From Tissierellaceae bacterium (GTDB lineage Bacteria > Bacillota > Clostridia > Tissierellales > Tissierellaceae): DNA of 64,000 nucleotides. Below the pieces are notes generated by a model. It searched no databases. It saw nothing but the letters and a program-made list of their open reading frames with translations, and was not told the origin of the DNA. The stretch spans positions 1-64,000 of the forward strand of contig JALNZV010000008.1 of NCBI GenBank assembly GCA_023229175.1, given 5' to 3'. Shown in pieces: positions 51,938-61,352 of the stretch; position 1 is the first letter of the stretch, and every line of letters starts with the position of its first letter. Both the position numbers and the translations under genes were made by a program.

Positions 51938-51974
51938 TTTAAACCCTCCTCGAATCTCTATTACTAACTACAAT

Positions 51975-52003
51975 ATTTTATAACAAGAGAAAAGCTATGT
52001 CAA
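51975..52003 (-). promoter_or_regulatory. Predicted promoter of pyrG
   Basis: The minus strand has TTGACA, 17 bp, TAAAAT, about 30 bp before the expected start site and GGAGGG ribosome site. I did not see a GGG-initiated attenuator of the Bacillus pyrG type. Confidence 0.7.
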
Positions 52004-52054
52004 TGGAACAGAATGACATAATGACATATTATTCCAAGTCAACATGTAACTAGA

Positions 52055-52084
52055 TTGTAATACATAAATACCCATAAATATAGT
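52055..52084 (+). promoter_or_regulatory. Predicted promoter of the SLH-domain surface protein
   Basis: TTGTAA, 18 bp, TATAGT, about 35 bp before the TTG start codon. Confidence 0.5.
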
Positions 52085-52120
52085 ATAATCAAATTATAAA
52101 TAAATGAAGGGGGAATAAAT

Positions 52121-55100
52121 TTGAAAAAGAAATTATCATTTTTACTGGCACTAGTCCTCGTCCTATCTGTGATAATTCCATTTTCTACAGGATACGCCAA
52201 CTCTTTAGAAGATGAGGCAGGAAAAATACTAAAGGAAATGAGCGTTTTAATAGGCGATGGAGATAATCTAATGTTGAATGACAACTTTAAAAGGGAACAA
52301 ATCGTAGTCTTAGTATCTAGACTCTACGGAAAAGAAGATGAAGCCAGAAACTATAGCGATATAAATATCCCAAATAGGTTTAAAGATCTCTCTGGCCAAG
52401 ACCCAAATATTAAATTTTACACTCCTTATATTAGATGGTCTGTAAAAGAAGGCCTCATAAATGGGAGAAGCGAAACAGAATTTGGCTACGGCGACAATGT
52501 AACAGTACAAGAATTTCAAACAATCCTACTTAGAGCTTTGGAGTATACCATCGATGGAAGCAACTGGAATGACGTCCCCAAAATGGCTGCAGACTTGCAT
52601 TTGATGGATGGCCTTTCCTTAAGATCAGATGCAGAACTGACAAGGGGTCAAGTAGCTGTCATGACATTAAATACCTTGAATCAAGAGACTAGAAAAAGCC
52701 TGCTAACATTGGCAGAAAAATTAGAAATTGAAATACCTAAACCTTTCACTGTCAATGCCACAGCTACAGTTGAAAACAACAGCGTTGTAATTACAGGTAA
52801 GGCTACAGGAGTAAAAAGTTTAATACTTCATATAAAGCCTGCCTCCTCCAACATTGCTATGTCAGATAAAAACTTAGCCCTTGAACTAGATGAAGATGGC
52901 AACTTTTCTCAAAAAGTGGAGAATTTAGAGACTGGCAATTATCAATACGGTTTCCGTTCAGATACAAAAAATACTCCTTTTGAATTCTTCACTATAGATG
53001 TTCTGCCTTTTGCCCTAGTTGATATACAGGCTACAAATCTAAAGGAGATAGTCCTTACTTTTACGCAGCCAGTAGACAAGCAAATTGCATCTATGGTAAA
53101 TAACTATATCACCAACGCTGGCCCTGTGAAAGACATAAGACTAGAGGAAGACGACAAAAATGTAGTGCTAATCCTCAGTGGCAATATGGCACAGCAGACC
53201 AAGTACAAATTCTCTGCACTTAAGATAAAGTCTGCCTCAGGCGAAGAAATACAATTGAATGATTTGGAATTTGAGGCCTTTGACAGCCAAATTCCAAAAG
53301 TATTATATGTAAGACAATTGGGGACAAAGGGTTTGAGAATAAAATTTTCTGAACCTGTTAAAGAAGCTACTACTGTGAACTTTAGGCTAAATGGCAAGAC
53401 CTTCCCGGGCAGCACCCTATTTAACTACGATACTGTAACTTTAACTTATATTTCTGCAGCATATTCCCTGGATGTAGGAAATCACACATTGACTGTAAAC
53501 GATATCCAAGACTTTGCGGGATATAGTATCATAAATGAAAGCGTATCTTTTGACATTGTAAAGGATACAACTCCTCCAACAGTCACAGGGGCAACAGCTA
53601 CATTAGAAAAAGTAATTATAGAGTTTAGTGAAGAAATAGATCCTAAATCTGCCGTCACTCTTAACTTTTATTGGATGCAGGGAAAGAACAAAAGGTATTC
53701 AAATAAGGTTTCCATAAATGAAAATAAGGCAACAGTAGAATTTGTAAACAATCGACTTACAACTGCTGAAAATATTATATATGTTGAAAATATCTACGAT
53801 TATTCCAATAACAAGATTAAAGCTACAAGTGTTTCTGTAGTTCCAGAGATAGACTATTCTCCACCTGAGGTAATCAACTATAGTTTGTCAGAAGACGGAA
53901 AAACCATAACTGTATATTACAGTAAAAATGTATATGGCAACACTAGAACAAATTACTCCTTAGTAGACTCCAACAACAAAACCATAAATATAAGAGATGT
54001 CTCTGGAGTTGGCAACGAATTTCGCGTAAACTTGTACAATCCTCTTCCTATAGGTTTAAATACCATTACAATACAGGATGTAAAGGACACTACACCTCTT
54101 CAAAATAAAATGGACAGAGCCTTTGTAGAGACCATAAATATGAAGGATGTAGAGAGACCTAGGATTGTAGATTATACTGGATATGGAAACAATATAATAA
54201 TTACATTTAACAAGCCAATGGATATGGGTACTGCATATAATCCCTTAAATTATATAATGACATATAACAACAGGCAGGAACCACTGCCAGACTATACAAT
54301 CTTTACACCAGGAGATGATGGAAAAACCATAAACATAACAATACCAGAGTACCATCCAAGGGATGGAAAAAGGATAATGATAGGTGCCACAGGTAATTTA
54401 ACGTCCTTAAATGTCAGTAGATTAAAAGATTTAAATGACAATGACTTGGAACCATATAGTATTGACATAACCTTTGATGGAGAGGCATCGGGAAAGGCAA
54501 AGGCTACAGACTATTACAAGGAAAGACCTGGAAGACAGGGGGTATTGGTAGAACCAAACCTTATAAAGGTGAAATTTAGTATGCCAATATTACAAGCTAG
54601 TTCTAAGGACTTTTCCATACCAGGAAGAACAATCAGCAGCGTCATCGCCGACGGCACGCCTATAGTTAGTATATATCTAAATGAAAGCGATATGACCTAT
54701 TTGCCAAATAGCTCCATGAGTATTTCGTCAAACAACAATATCCTCACTTCCATAGACACAGGCGTCGAAGGGGGAACGATTTTGTTAATAGATGAAGTCC
54801 CACCGCGAATAAAGGAAAATATCTCTAGCCTAAAAACTTATGGGAATATCATAGAACTTCCTTTCTCGGAAGTATTGGAAGAAGAAGGGGCCTCCCTGTA
54901 TAGAAGAGATATTGAAGTCATAAGGATTGCTGATAATGTAGTCTTAAACAAAGATGGCTACGACTATACAACATCTCTAAAGAGCGCAGATAAATCTATT
55001 TTACTAATTACAATTAATAGGAGAGAAATTAAATCCTCATACACCGTAAGGCTTTCGGGAGAACAAGGAAGGGATACCATATACTATATAAGGGACAAAG

Positions 55101-55165
55101 ACGAGAATCTAGCATTTCCCGACAATGAAACTTACTTTACTGAAATAGATATACCGAAACAATAA
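52121..55165 (+). CDS. Surface protein with SLH-like and Ig-like (Big_5) domains
   Basis: A 1014-aa exported protein with signal peptide (1-27, ending GYANS). Residues about 30-200 look like two or three diverged S-layer homology repeats (segments FKREQIVVLVSRLYG, IRWSVKEGLINGRSE and LTRGQVAVMTLNTL). From about 205 to the end there are six or more beta-rich SbsA/Big_5-like Ig repeats, each with a pattern like ITFNKPMD or IEFSEEIDPKS. It is probably anchored to secondary wall polymer. The start is TTG with AAGGGGG upstream. A ligand or enzyme role is not evident. Confidence 0.85.
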   Translation: MKKKLSFLLALVLVLSVIIPFSTGYANSLEDEAGKILKEMSVLIGDGDNLMLNDNFKREQIVVLVSRLYGKEDEARNYSDINIPNRFKDLSGQDPNIKFYTPYIRWSVKEGLINGRSETEFGYGDNVTVQEFQTILLRALEYTIDGSNWNDVPKMAADLHLMDGLSLRSDAELTRGQVAVMTLNTLNQETRKSLLTLAEKLEIEIPKPFTVNATATVENNSVVITGKATGVKSLILHIKPASSNIAMSDKNLALELDEDGNFSQKVENLETGNYQYGFRSDTKNTPFEFFTIDVLPFALVDIQATNLKEIVLTFTQPVDKQIASMVNNYITNAGPVKDIRLEEDDKNVVLILSGNMAQQTKYKFSALKIKSASGEEIQLNDLEFEAFDSQIPKVLYVRQLGTKGLRIKFSEPVKEATTVNFRLNGKTFPGSTLFNYDTVTLTYISAAYSLDVGNHTLTVNDIQDFAGYSIINESVSFDIVKDTTPPTVTGATATLEKVIIEFSEEIDPKSAVTLNFYWMQGKNKRYSNKVSINENKATVEFVNNRLTTAENIIYVENIYDYSNNKIKATSVSVVPEIDYSPPEVINYSLSEDGKTITVYYSKNVYGNTRTNYSLVDSNNKTINIRDVSGVGNEFRVNLYNPLPIGLNTITIQDVKDTTPLQNKMDRAFVETINMKDVERPRIVDYTGYGNNIIITFNKPMDMGTAYNPLNYIMTYNNRQEPLPDYTIFTPGDDGKTINITIPEYHPRDGKRIMIGATGNLTSLNVSRLKDLNDNDLEPYSIDITFDGEASGKAKATDYYKERPGRQGVLVEPNLIKVKFSMPILQASSKDFSIPGRTISSVIADGTPIVSIYLNESDMTYLPNSSMSISSNNNILTSIDTGVEGGTILLIDEVPPRIKENISSLKTYGNIIELPFSEVLEEEGASLYRRDIEVIRIADNVVLNKDGYDYTTSLKSADKSILLITINRREIKSSYTVRLSGEQGRDTIYYIRDKDENLAFPDNETYFTEIDIPKQ

Positions 55166-55190
55166 AAGGGCCAATTGGCCCTTTTATTTT
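55164..55190. terminator. Intrinsic terminator after the SLH protein gene
   Basis: The palindrome AAAAGGGCCAATTGGCCCTTTT is followed by ATTTTGTTTT on the plus strand. It may also act for cpsB on the minus strand. Confidence 0.9.
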
Positions 55191-55211
55191 GTTTTATTAA
55201 TATTCTTTTCA

Positions 55212-55994
55212 TTAGAAAGTACTGATTCTCTTAAAAACACTCATCCATCCCCTGGGTTTTTCATACATAATTGGTTGCCTCACCTGTATATCTTCATCCA
55301 TCAAAAGCTGCCTAGCATTTCCCTTTATTAAATCGTAAAATTCCTCTTTTGAAACCATTGACCTTAAAATCTCTAGTGACTTTTTAATCCTAGGAGACCT
55401 ACCCCTATTAGAATGAGCATCTGTTCCTACCATATGTACCATATGGTTTTTCAGTAGTATTGCAGCAGTATCCCTTACCTTTTCCCCATACCTACCTCCT
55501 AGACTTGGCAAATTCATTTGAGATAGTGCCCCTTTTTTAATAAATTCATATAAGATATTGGGATCTTCAATTATCTTAGCATTTCTCTCTGGATGTGCTA
55601 TGACGGGAATAAAGCCTTCTAGCAATAGTTCATATATCATATGTTCAGAGAACATGGGCACATCGTTCATTGGAAATTCTACCAATACATATTTAGTCCT
55701 ATTTAAGGAATAAACCCTTCCTTCCTTAATATCACTTACAATATCCATGGAAGCCAATATCTCATTACCCAGATATACCTCTAATTCAATTCCCCTATTA
55801 ACTAATTCCTCTTTCAATGTATTGTAACTATAATCTATATCCCCAAGTGCCGTGTTTCTATCCATATAGTGGGGAGTTGCAATTACCTTTGTAATACCCT
55901 CTTCCAAATAAATCATTGCCATATCCATAGACATATCTAAGCTTTTAGACCCATCGTCTAAATCAGGCAAAATATGCGAATGTACATCTATCAT
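55212..55994 (-). CDS. cpsB: Tyrosine-protein phosphatase, CpsB/YwqE (PHP) type
   Basis: Metal-dependent phosphatase (260 aa) of the PHP family that acts on BY-kinases. Metal ligands are in MIDVHSHILPDLDDG, ATPHYM, IAHPERN and GTDAHSNRGRSP. The ATG at 55994 follows GGTGAG by 6 bp and gives the usual family start; an ATG two codons upstream is too close. It is paired with the BY-kinase gene 27 bp upstream, forming a regulatory couple for polysaccharide export. Confidence 0.92.
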   Translation of the reverse strand: MIDVHSHILPDLDDGSKSLDMSMDMAMIYLEEGITKVIATPHYMDRNTALGDIDYSYNTLKEELVNRGIELEVYLGNEILASMDIVSDIKEGRVYSLNRTKYVLVEFPMNDVPMFSEHMIYELLLEGFIPVIAHPERNAKIIEDPNILYEFIKKGALSQMNLPSLGGRYGEKVRDTAAILLKNHMVHMVGTDAHSNRGRSPRIKKSLEILRSMVSKEEFYDLIKGNARQLLMDEDIQVRQPIMYEKPRGWMSVFKRISTF

Positions 55995-56021
55995 AACCAT
56001 CTCACCTTTTCCCGCATTTCA

Positions 56022-57386
56022 TTAGTCTTGACCATAATATGAATAATATTGATAATAACCATAAGCATAATAAGATCGGTTATTTATTGGAATCTTATTT
56101 AATATAACTCCCATAAGATTGGCCTGTACTTTTTCCAACAGCTCCTTTGCACCCTTCATAGCATTAGTATCTGTCTCTCCTACAGCTGCAACCAACAGGG
56201 TTCCATCTGTAATTGTAGATAGTATTGCACTATCAGTAACTAATCCCACTGGCGGCGAGTCCAATATAATCATATCGTATTCTTCCTTTAAGTTTTCAAC
56301 CAACTTTTTCATTCCATTGGAACCTAGCAGTTCAGCTGGGTTTGGTGGTAAAGGACCTGAAAATATAATATTTAGATTGTCTATTCCCTCACACTTATGA
56401 GCTAAAGCAGAAATATCTCTTTCACCCATTAAAATATTAGTAAGACCCCTTGAATTGCTAATATCAAATAACTTGTGCACCATAGGCTTTCTCAAGTCAC
56501 ATTCCATCAGCAATACCTTTTTCCCATTCTGTGCCAAGGAGATGGCAAAGTTTGCAGATACTGTGCTTTTGCCCTCTGATGGACCGGAGGAAGTAACAGT
56601 AATCACTTTTACCTCCCTATCTATACTAGAAAACTGAATATTCGTCCTTAGGGTACGAAATGACTCAGAAATAGGGGATTTAGGATCTTCCATAGTTATT
56701 AACCCACTTCTTTTTTTATCTGCCAATGGAATGGCTCCCAATATAGGTAGATTTATATGTCTTTCGATGTCATCTGGTGTTTTTATAGTGTTGTCCAAAA
56801 ATTCCATAAAAAATGATATAAATACCCCTACCATAACTCCTAGCACACCTGCTATTGCCATATTCAATAGGGGCCTAGGCTTGATAGGTCTTTCTGGCAA
56901 TTGTGCCTCGTCTATTACTTGAATATTTTCTACCCTAAGAAACTCCTTTACCTTTTCCATAAACACTATTGCCGTCTCATTGGCTATTTCCACAGCCAGA
57001 CTAGGACTCTCATCAGTTACAACAAGCTTGATAATTTCCGTATCCTTTACTAAATTGACATTGACCTTGTTTCTAAAGGTGTTATAGGATAAATTTAAGT
57101 TCAAATTCTCGATTACATTGTCTGTTACTGCCCTGCTTTTCACCAGTTCACCATAAGTAGATACTAATTTTTGATTTAGAATTATGTCATTATATTCAAT
57201 CGAGTTATCGCTTTGATAATCCTTTGGTTTCCCAACCATTAGAGTTGTAAAAGTCTGATACTCAGGATTTAAAATGTAATAGCTTACAGCACCTGACGCT
57301 CCAACAGATACTATAAGCAATGCCATTATCATCCCCATCCACTTTCTCAAAATAAAAAACAATTCTCTTATACTAATTTCTTCCAC
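56022..57386 (-). CDS. Fused Wzz-type modulator and BY-kinase (CpsC/CpsD)
   Basis: A 454-aa protein in which a Wzz chain-length domain (about 1-200, membrane helices near 17-38 and 175-197) is fused to a tyrosine kinase domain. Walker A is SSGPSEGKSTVS (about 263-274), Walker A-prime is LLMECDLRKP and Walker B is MIILDSPPV. The C-terminal tail NRSYYAYGYYQYYSYYGQD is the autophosphorylated Tyr cluster. Gram-positives often split these domains in two genes; here they are fused. GTG start with GAGGAGGG upstream. Confidence 0.93.
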   Translation of the reverse strand: MEEISIRELFFILRKWMGMIMALLIVSVGASGAVSYYILNPEYQTFTTLMVGKPKDYQSDNSIEYNDIILNQKLVSTYGELVKSRAVTDNVIENLNLNLSYNTFRNKVNVNLVKDTEIIKLVVTDESPSLAVEIANETAIVFMEKVKEFLRVENIQVIDEAQLPERPIKPRPLLNMAIAGVLGVMVGVFISFFMEFLDNTIKTPDDIERHINLPILGAIPLADKKRSGLITMEDPKSPISESFRTLRTNIQFSSIDREVKVITVTSSGPSEGKSTVSANFAISLAQNGKKVLLMECDLRKPMVHKLFDISNSRGLTNILMGERDISALAHKCEGIDNLNIIFSGPLPPNPAELLGSNGMKKLVENLKEEYDMIILDSPPVGLVTDSAILSTITDGTLLVAAVGETDTNAMKGAKELLEKVQANLMGVILNKIPINNRSYYAYGYYQYYSYYGQD

Positions 57387-57440
57387 AATATTATTCCCTC
57401 CTCATACTAAAGTACTATTTCATTTAAATGCTGTCAGCTA

Positions 57441-57470
57441 TTGTCATTTTTGTGCAGGATATGGTATAAT
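57441..57470 (+). promoter_or_regulatory. Predicted promoter of the small membrane protein gene
   Basis: TTGTCA, 18 bp, TATAAT, about 40 bp before the start codon at 57517. Confidence 0.7.
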
Positions 57471-57516
57471 GCAATTGTTTTAAGACATAAATAATTTCAT
57501 AATTATGGAGGTAAAC

Positions 57517-57684
57517 ATGGGTTTAACAAGTGCATTAAAGAAAATCTTAGTCCGTTCAAAATCAAAAGACTATTTAAATTCGGATTACAAATTGAGCATC
57601 AAAGAAAAACAGAAACTAATAATTGCAGCAATATTTGTTACATTTCCCGTTCTTTTGGGGATAATCTTAATTTTAGTCAACTAA
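57517..57684 (+). CDS. Small single-pass membrane protein (55 aa)
   Basis: A short ORF with GGAGG 6 bp before its ATG and a good promoter upstream. Residues 1-32 are basic (ALKKILVRSKSKDY), and about 34-54 form one hydrophobic helix (LIIAAIFVTFPVLLGIILIL), so the N-terminus probably faces the cytoplasm. I do not recognise it. It is divergent from the Wzz/BY-kinase gene and convergent with the MurJ-like gene. Positions 57685-57870 hold nothing I can support. Confidence 0.65.
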   Translation: MGLTSALKKILVRSKSKDYLNSDYKLSIKEKQKLIIAAIFVTFPVLLGIILILVN

Positions 57685-57870
57685 AAACAAATGGAATTGA
57701 ATCTACAAAAATGAACGAAACATAAATTATTGTTGTAAACTGGATTATTTAAAAGCTAAATCCTATATTATCAAAGAATGCAAAAAAGTTCTACATTATT
57801 TTCAACTTTCTTCCAATAATCTATTTTTTGTTCCTGCAAATCTTAGATAACTGGATTTACCCTTTTATCT

Positions 57871-59373
57871 TCATATATCAAAAACCTTATAAGCCAAAGC
57901 GTATACACCTATCCCCACAGCAGATGACACTCCAACTGATACCCCATTATACAAAAGAATACTTTCAGAATAAAAGGATACAAGGCTATAGGTGCCTACG
58001 ATGCCCACTATCATAGAAGCAGTTGATAAAAACAGCCTGATAGCCATATTCTTTATATATTCATCTTCAGAAAACTTAAACTTCCAATTGAGGTCTCTTA
58101 ATCCCATGGTAGCTGCCAATATGGCAGCCACACTTGTTCCTAGGGCAATTCCCTTCGCTCCCATAATTGGGGACAGTACAATATTTAATATAAAGTTTAC
58201 TGTCAAAGCAGCCAAGCTAATGACAATTGGAGTCTTCATATCCTGAAAAGAATAATAAGTCCTTGTGATTAGGGGAATTAAAGCCATGGCTGGTAGCCCT
58301 AGGGCATAATACACCAAGGCCCTGGACGTAAAGAATGAAGCTTGCCAGTCAAATGCTCCCCTTTCAAAAAATATCTTTACAATGGGTTCTGCCATAATCA
58401 TTAAAATAACACTGACTGGTATGGAAATAATCAATAGAGTTTTGAGACCATTATGGATTTCCTCCTTTAAGCTTGCCAAGTCTTCCTCGCTGCTACTTTC
58501 AGATAAAATAGGAAATATCACCGTCACAATGGCTACAATAAACAATCCAATAAACAAGTTTACAATTTCATTGGCATAATTTAGCTCCGCAATGCTACCC
58601 ATGGGCAAAGTAGAAGCCACAGCATTATCGATGGTTTTGTTAAGCTCATTGACACCTACTCCCAATATAATTGGAAATAAAAATGCCACCACTTTCCACA
58701 GATATTTATCTTTAAGATTCAGTCGGAATTCATATCTATATCCTTTGTCCTTCATGGCATCTAATGCAATATATATCTGGGATATAACGCCTATTATCCC
58801 AGCCACCATAAGACCCCTAAACTCAAAAAACTTTGCAAAAAATGCCAAATACAGAATTAACGCGATTTCATAGGAGGCTCCTCCCTTGGCTCCCGCCCTA
58901 AAAGCATGATCCGACTGCAAAAACCCTCCGCATATGGCCCTGACCCAAGACAGAGTAATAATGGGAAGACCTAATCTAAATAGCATAATAGCTTTCTCAA
59001 ATTCTTCTCCCCTAAATCCTGGTCCAAATACTTTTATAATATATGGAGCACCAAAAAAGCCCCCCACCACAAATACAAGGGACAACAAAACAGTAGTATT
59101 AATTAAGTTATTTGTATACTCTATTTTCTTGTAAATCCCCTTGCTCCTTTGTATTTCCTGCAAAAGTGGTATAAGTGCTACTACTATGCCGTCACCCACC
59201 ATCTTAGTTATGAGCATAATAGTACTTAGTGCCAGTATATAGGAGTCCATCTTATAGCTGACTCCCAGCTTTGATGCTATCAGTACATCCTTAAAAAAAA
59301 TTAAAATTCTAGTTGCTGCCGCAAAATGTATTATATATAAAGTGTTTCTTCTCATTACACTTCTATTTTTCAC
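57871..59373 (-). CDS. murJ: MurJ/MviN-type flippase
   Basis: A 500-aa membrane protein with about fourteen hydrophobic helices in the MOP superfamily pattern. It has the family N-terminal region LIASKLGVSYKMDSY and the mid-protein segment GVGVNELNKTIDNAVASTLPMGSIAELNYA. MurJ flips lipid II across the membrane. Its position next to a Wzz/BY-kinase and phosphatase also allows a role in exporting another lipid-linked glycan. The start is GTG with AAGGTGATGA upstream. Confidence 0.88.
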   Translation of the reverse strand: MKNRSVMRRNTLYIIHFAAATRILIFFKDVLIASKLGVSYKMDSYILALSTIMLITKMVGDGIVVALIPLLQEIQRSKGIYKKIEYTNNLINTTVLLSLVFVVGGFFGAPYIIKVFGPGFRGEEFEKAIMLFRLGLPIITLSWVRAICGGFLQSDHAFRAGAKGGASYEIALILYLAFFAKFFEFRGLMVAGIIGVISQIYIALDAMKDKGYRYEFRLNLKDKYLWKVVAFLFPIILGVGVNELNKTIDNAVASTLPMGSIAELNYANEIVNLFIGLFIVAIVTVIFPILSESSSEEDLASLKEEIHNGLKTLLIISIPVSVILMIMAEPIVKIFFERGAFDWQASFFTSRALVYYALGLPAMALIPLITRTYYSFQDMKTPIVISLAALTVNFILNIVLSPIMGAKGIALGTSVAAILAATMGLRDLNWKFKFSEDEYIKNMAIRLFLSTASMIVGIVGTYSLVSFYSESILLYNGVSVGVSSAVGIGVYALAYKVFDI

Positions 59374-59478
59374 GTCATCACCTTCTGTTAGTAACTGTAA
59401 TCAAATATTACCCAAATTTCATTTACATTACTCAATAATGGTTTCAAATACTTTGTCACTTTCCCTTATCTTAGGTTT

Positions 59479-59507
59479 TTGTCAAATTAATATTTAAATT
59501 GTATTGT
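59479..59507 (+). promoter_or_regulatory. Predicted promoter of oppABCD
   Basis: TTGTCA, 17 bp, TATTGT, about 60 bp before the predicted start codon of oppA. Positions 59374-59478 show no other feature. Confidence 0.6.
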
Positions 59508-59577
59508 ATAACAAAAAATGGTAAAATTATTTCATCAATTTTATTTTGCTTAAATACTATAAAAAGGGGGAAGTAAA

Positions 59578-61263
59578 TTGAAAATGAACAGGAAGTTTTT
59601 AGTTCTCGCATCTTTGTTTATCGTAGCAGCTATCTTAGTTACAGGTTGTGTACCAAAGGGCGGAGACACACCAAAAAATGATGCTCCAGCTGCTAGCGAT
59701 ACTCCAACATCAGGCACTGACACTCCAGCTGCAGGAGCAGCAAAGATTTTAAGGACCAACAATGGTAGTGAACCAGGTTCTTTAGACCCTGCATTGGCAC
59801 AAGGAACCCATGAATCTTGGGTATTGGACCACACATTTGAAGGTCTAATGAAGCTAGATGAAAACGGAATGGTCGTTGAAGGTATGGCAAAGGAATACAA
59901 AGTATCCGACGATTTTTTGACCTACACATTTACACTTCGCGACGACATAAAATGGTCCAATGGCGATCCAGTAACTGCTCATGACTTTGAGTTTGCTTGG
60001 AAGAGAGCACTAGACCCAGACCTAGCCGCTGATTACGCATTCCAACTGTATTATATCAAAGGCGGAGAAGCCTATAATACAGAAGAAGGCAGCTTAGATG
60101 GCGTAGCAGTAAAGGCTCTAGACGACAAAACCCTGGAAGTTACCCTCGAAGCCCCAACTGGATACTTTTTGGAGCTAACTGCATTCTATACTTATTATCC
60201 AGTAAACAAAGCTGTAGTAGAATCTAACCCTGATTGGGCTAAAAATGCAGCCACTCACATATCTAATGGCCCATTCACCTTAACAGAATGGGAACACGAT
60301 GCCAGCCTTAAAATTAGAAAAAATCCAAACTACTACGACGCAGCAAATGTACCCCTAGACGGTGTTGATTTTACAATAATAGACGACGTAAACACCACAT
60401 GGCAAGGGTACGAAGGTGGAGAATATGACTTCTTAGTAGATGTACCTCAAGCTGTAACAGCGAAGTTACAAGAAGAAGGAAACCCTGAGCTTGTAATAGG
60501 CGGTATGGTAGGTACTTATTACTACAATTTAAACCCAGCTATTAAGCCTCTTAACAATGTAAAAGTAAGAAAAGGATTATCCATGACCTTAGACCGAAAG
60601 ACAATCGTGGAAAAAATTGCTCAAGGCGGTGAAATTGCCGCAGAAGGCGTAGTACCATTTGGTATTTTTGACGAAAACGGAAATGAATACAGGGACGGCG
60701 TAGGTCAATTAATCGAATACAATGTGGAAGAAGGAAAGAAATTATTCGCCGAAGGCCTTGAAGAAGAAGGCATGACACCAGAAGACTTCAAAAAGATTGT
60801 TATCCTGTATAACACATTAGAATCACATAAAAAAATAGCTCAAGCGGCACAGGAAATGTGGAGAGTAAACCTCGGCATAGAAGTTCAACTGGAAAACGTA
60901 GATTTCCAAGTAAAACTTGACAGGGAAAAGGACGGCGACTACCATATATCCCGTGGTGGATGGATTGGCGACTATATGGACCCAATGACTTTCATCGACC
61001 TATGGTGGAGTGATTCATCGTTTAACGATGTCAATTACAATAACCCTAAGTACGACGAATTAGTATATACAGCTAAGGGAACAGCTGATCAAAAAATTAG
61101 ATTTGAAGCCATGAGAAAGGCCGAAAAAATGTTAATGGAAGATATGCCAGTAGTTCCAGTATACTTCTACACTCAACCATATGTACAAAAGCCATATGTA
61201 ACAGGAGTATATAAACCACTAGTAAACTATCCAAAACTAACTTATGCAGATATAAATAGATAA
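59578..61263 (+). CDS. oppA: Oligopeptide ABC transporter substrate-binding lipoprotein
   Basis: A 561-aa extracellular lipoprotein with lipobox LVTGC, a short Pro/Ala/Thr-rich linker, then an SBP_bac_5 domain with NNGSEPGSLDPALAQGTHES and YTFTLRDDIKWSNGDPVTA. The C-terminal VPVYFYTQPYVQKPYVTG is typical of OppA and MppA. It binds oligopeptides for import. The start is TTG with GGGGG 8 bp upstream; an in-frame ATG lies two codons later. Confidence 0.94.
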   Translation: MKMNRKFLVLASLFIVAAILVTGCVPKGGDTPKNDAPAASDTPTSGTDTPAAGAAKILRTNNGSEPGSLDPALAQGTHESWVLDHTFEGLMKLDENGMVVEGMAKEYKVSDDFLTYTFTLRDDIKWSNGDPVTAHDFEFAWKRALDPDLAADYAFQLYYIKGGEAYNTEEGSLDGVAVKALDDKTLEVTLEAPTGYFLELTAFYTYYPVNKAVVESNPDWAKNAATHISNGPFTLTEWEHDASLKIRKNPNYYDAANVPLDGVDFTIIDDVNTTWQGYEGGEYDFLVDVPQAVTAKLQEEGNPELVIGGMVGTYYYNLNPAIKPLNNVKVRKGLSMTLDRKTIVEKIAQGGEIAAEGVVPFGIFDENGNEYRDGVGQLIEYNVEEGKKLFAEGLEEEGMTPEDFKKIVILYNTLESHKKIAQAAQEMWRVNLGIEVQLENVDFQVKLDREKDGDYHISRGGWIGDYMDPMTFIDLWWSDSSFNDVNYNNPKYDELVYTAKGTADQKIRFEAMRKAEKMLMEDMPVVPVYFYTQPYVQKPYVTGVYKPLVNYPKLTYADINR

Positions 61264-61275
61264 CCATAGTTTATC

Positions 61276-61337
61276 GGGCGAGGCTTCCTCGCCCTACATA
61301 TGGTAAATAAGGCGACCATAGGTCGCCTATTTTTTTC
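61276..61337 (+). terminator. Two hairpins between oppA and oppB
   Basis: A stem GGGCGAGG/CCTCGCCC (61276-61294) is followed by AGGCGACC-ATA-GGTCGCCT with a TTTTTTT tail (61310-61337). The second is a good intrinsic terminator inside the operon. It would let more oppA than oppBCD message accumulate, and the first could protect the oppA 3' end. Confidence 0.85.
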
Positions 61338-61352
61338 AGGAAGGAGATTAAA

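Noticed and set aside
57828..58016. 62-aa plus-strand ORF near the end of the MurJ-like gene
   Set aside because: Largely antisense to that gene, with no ribosome site.
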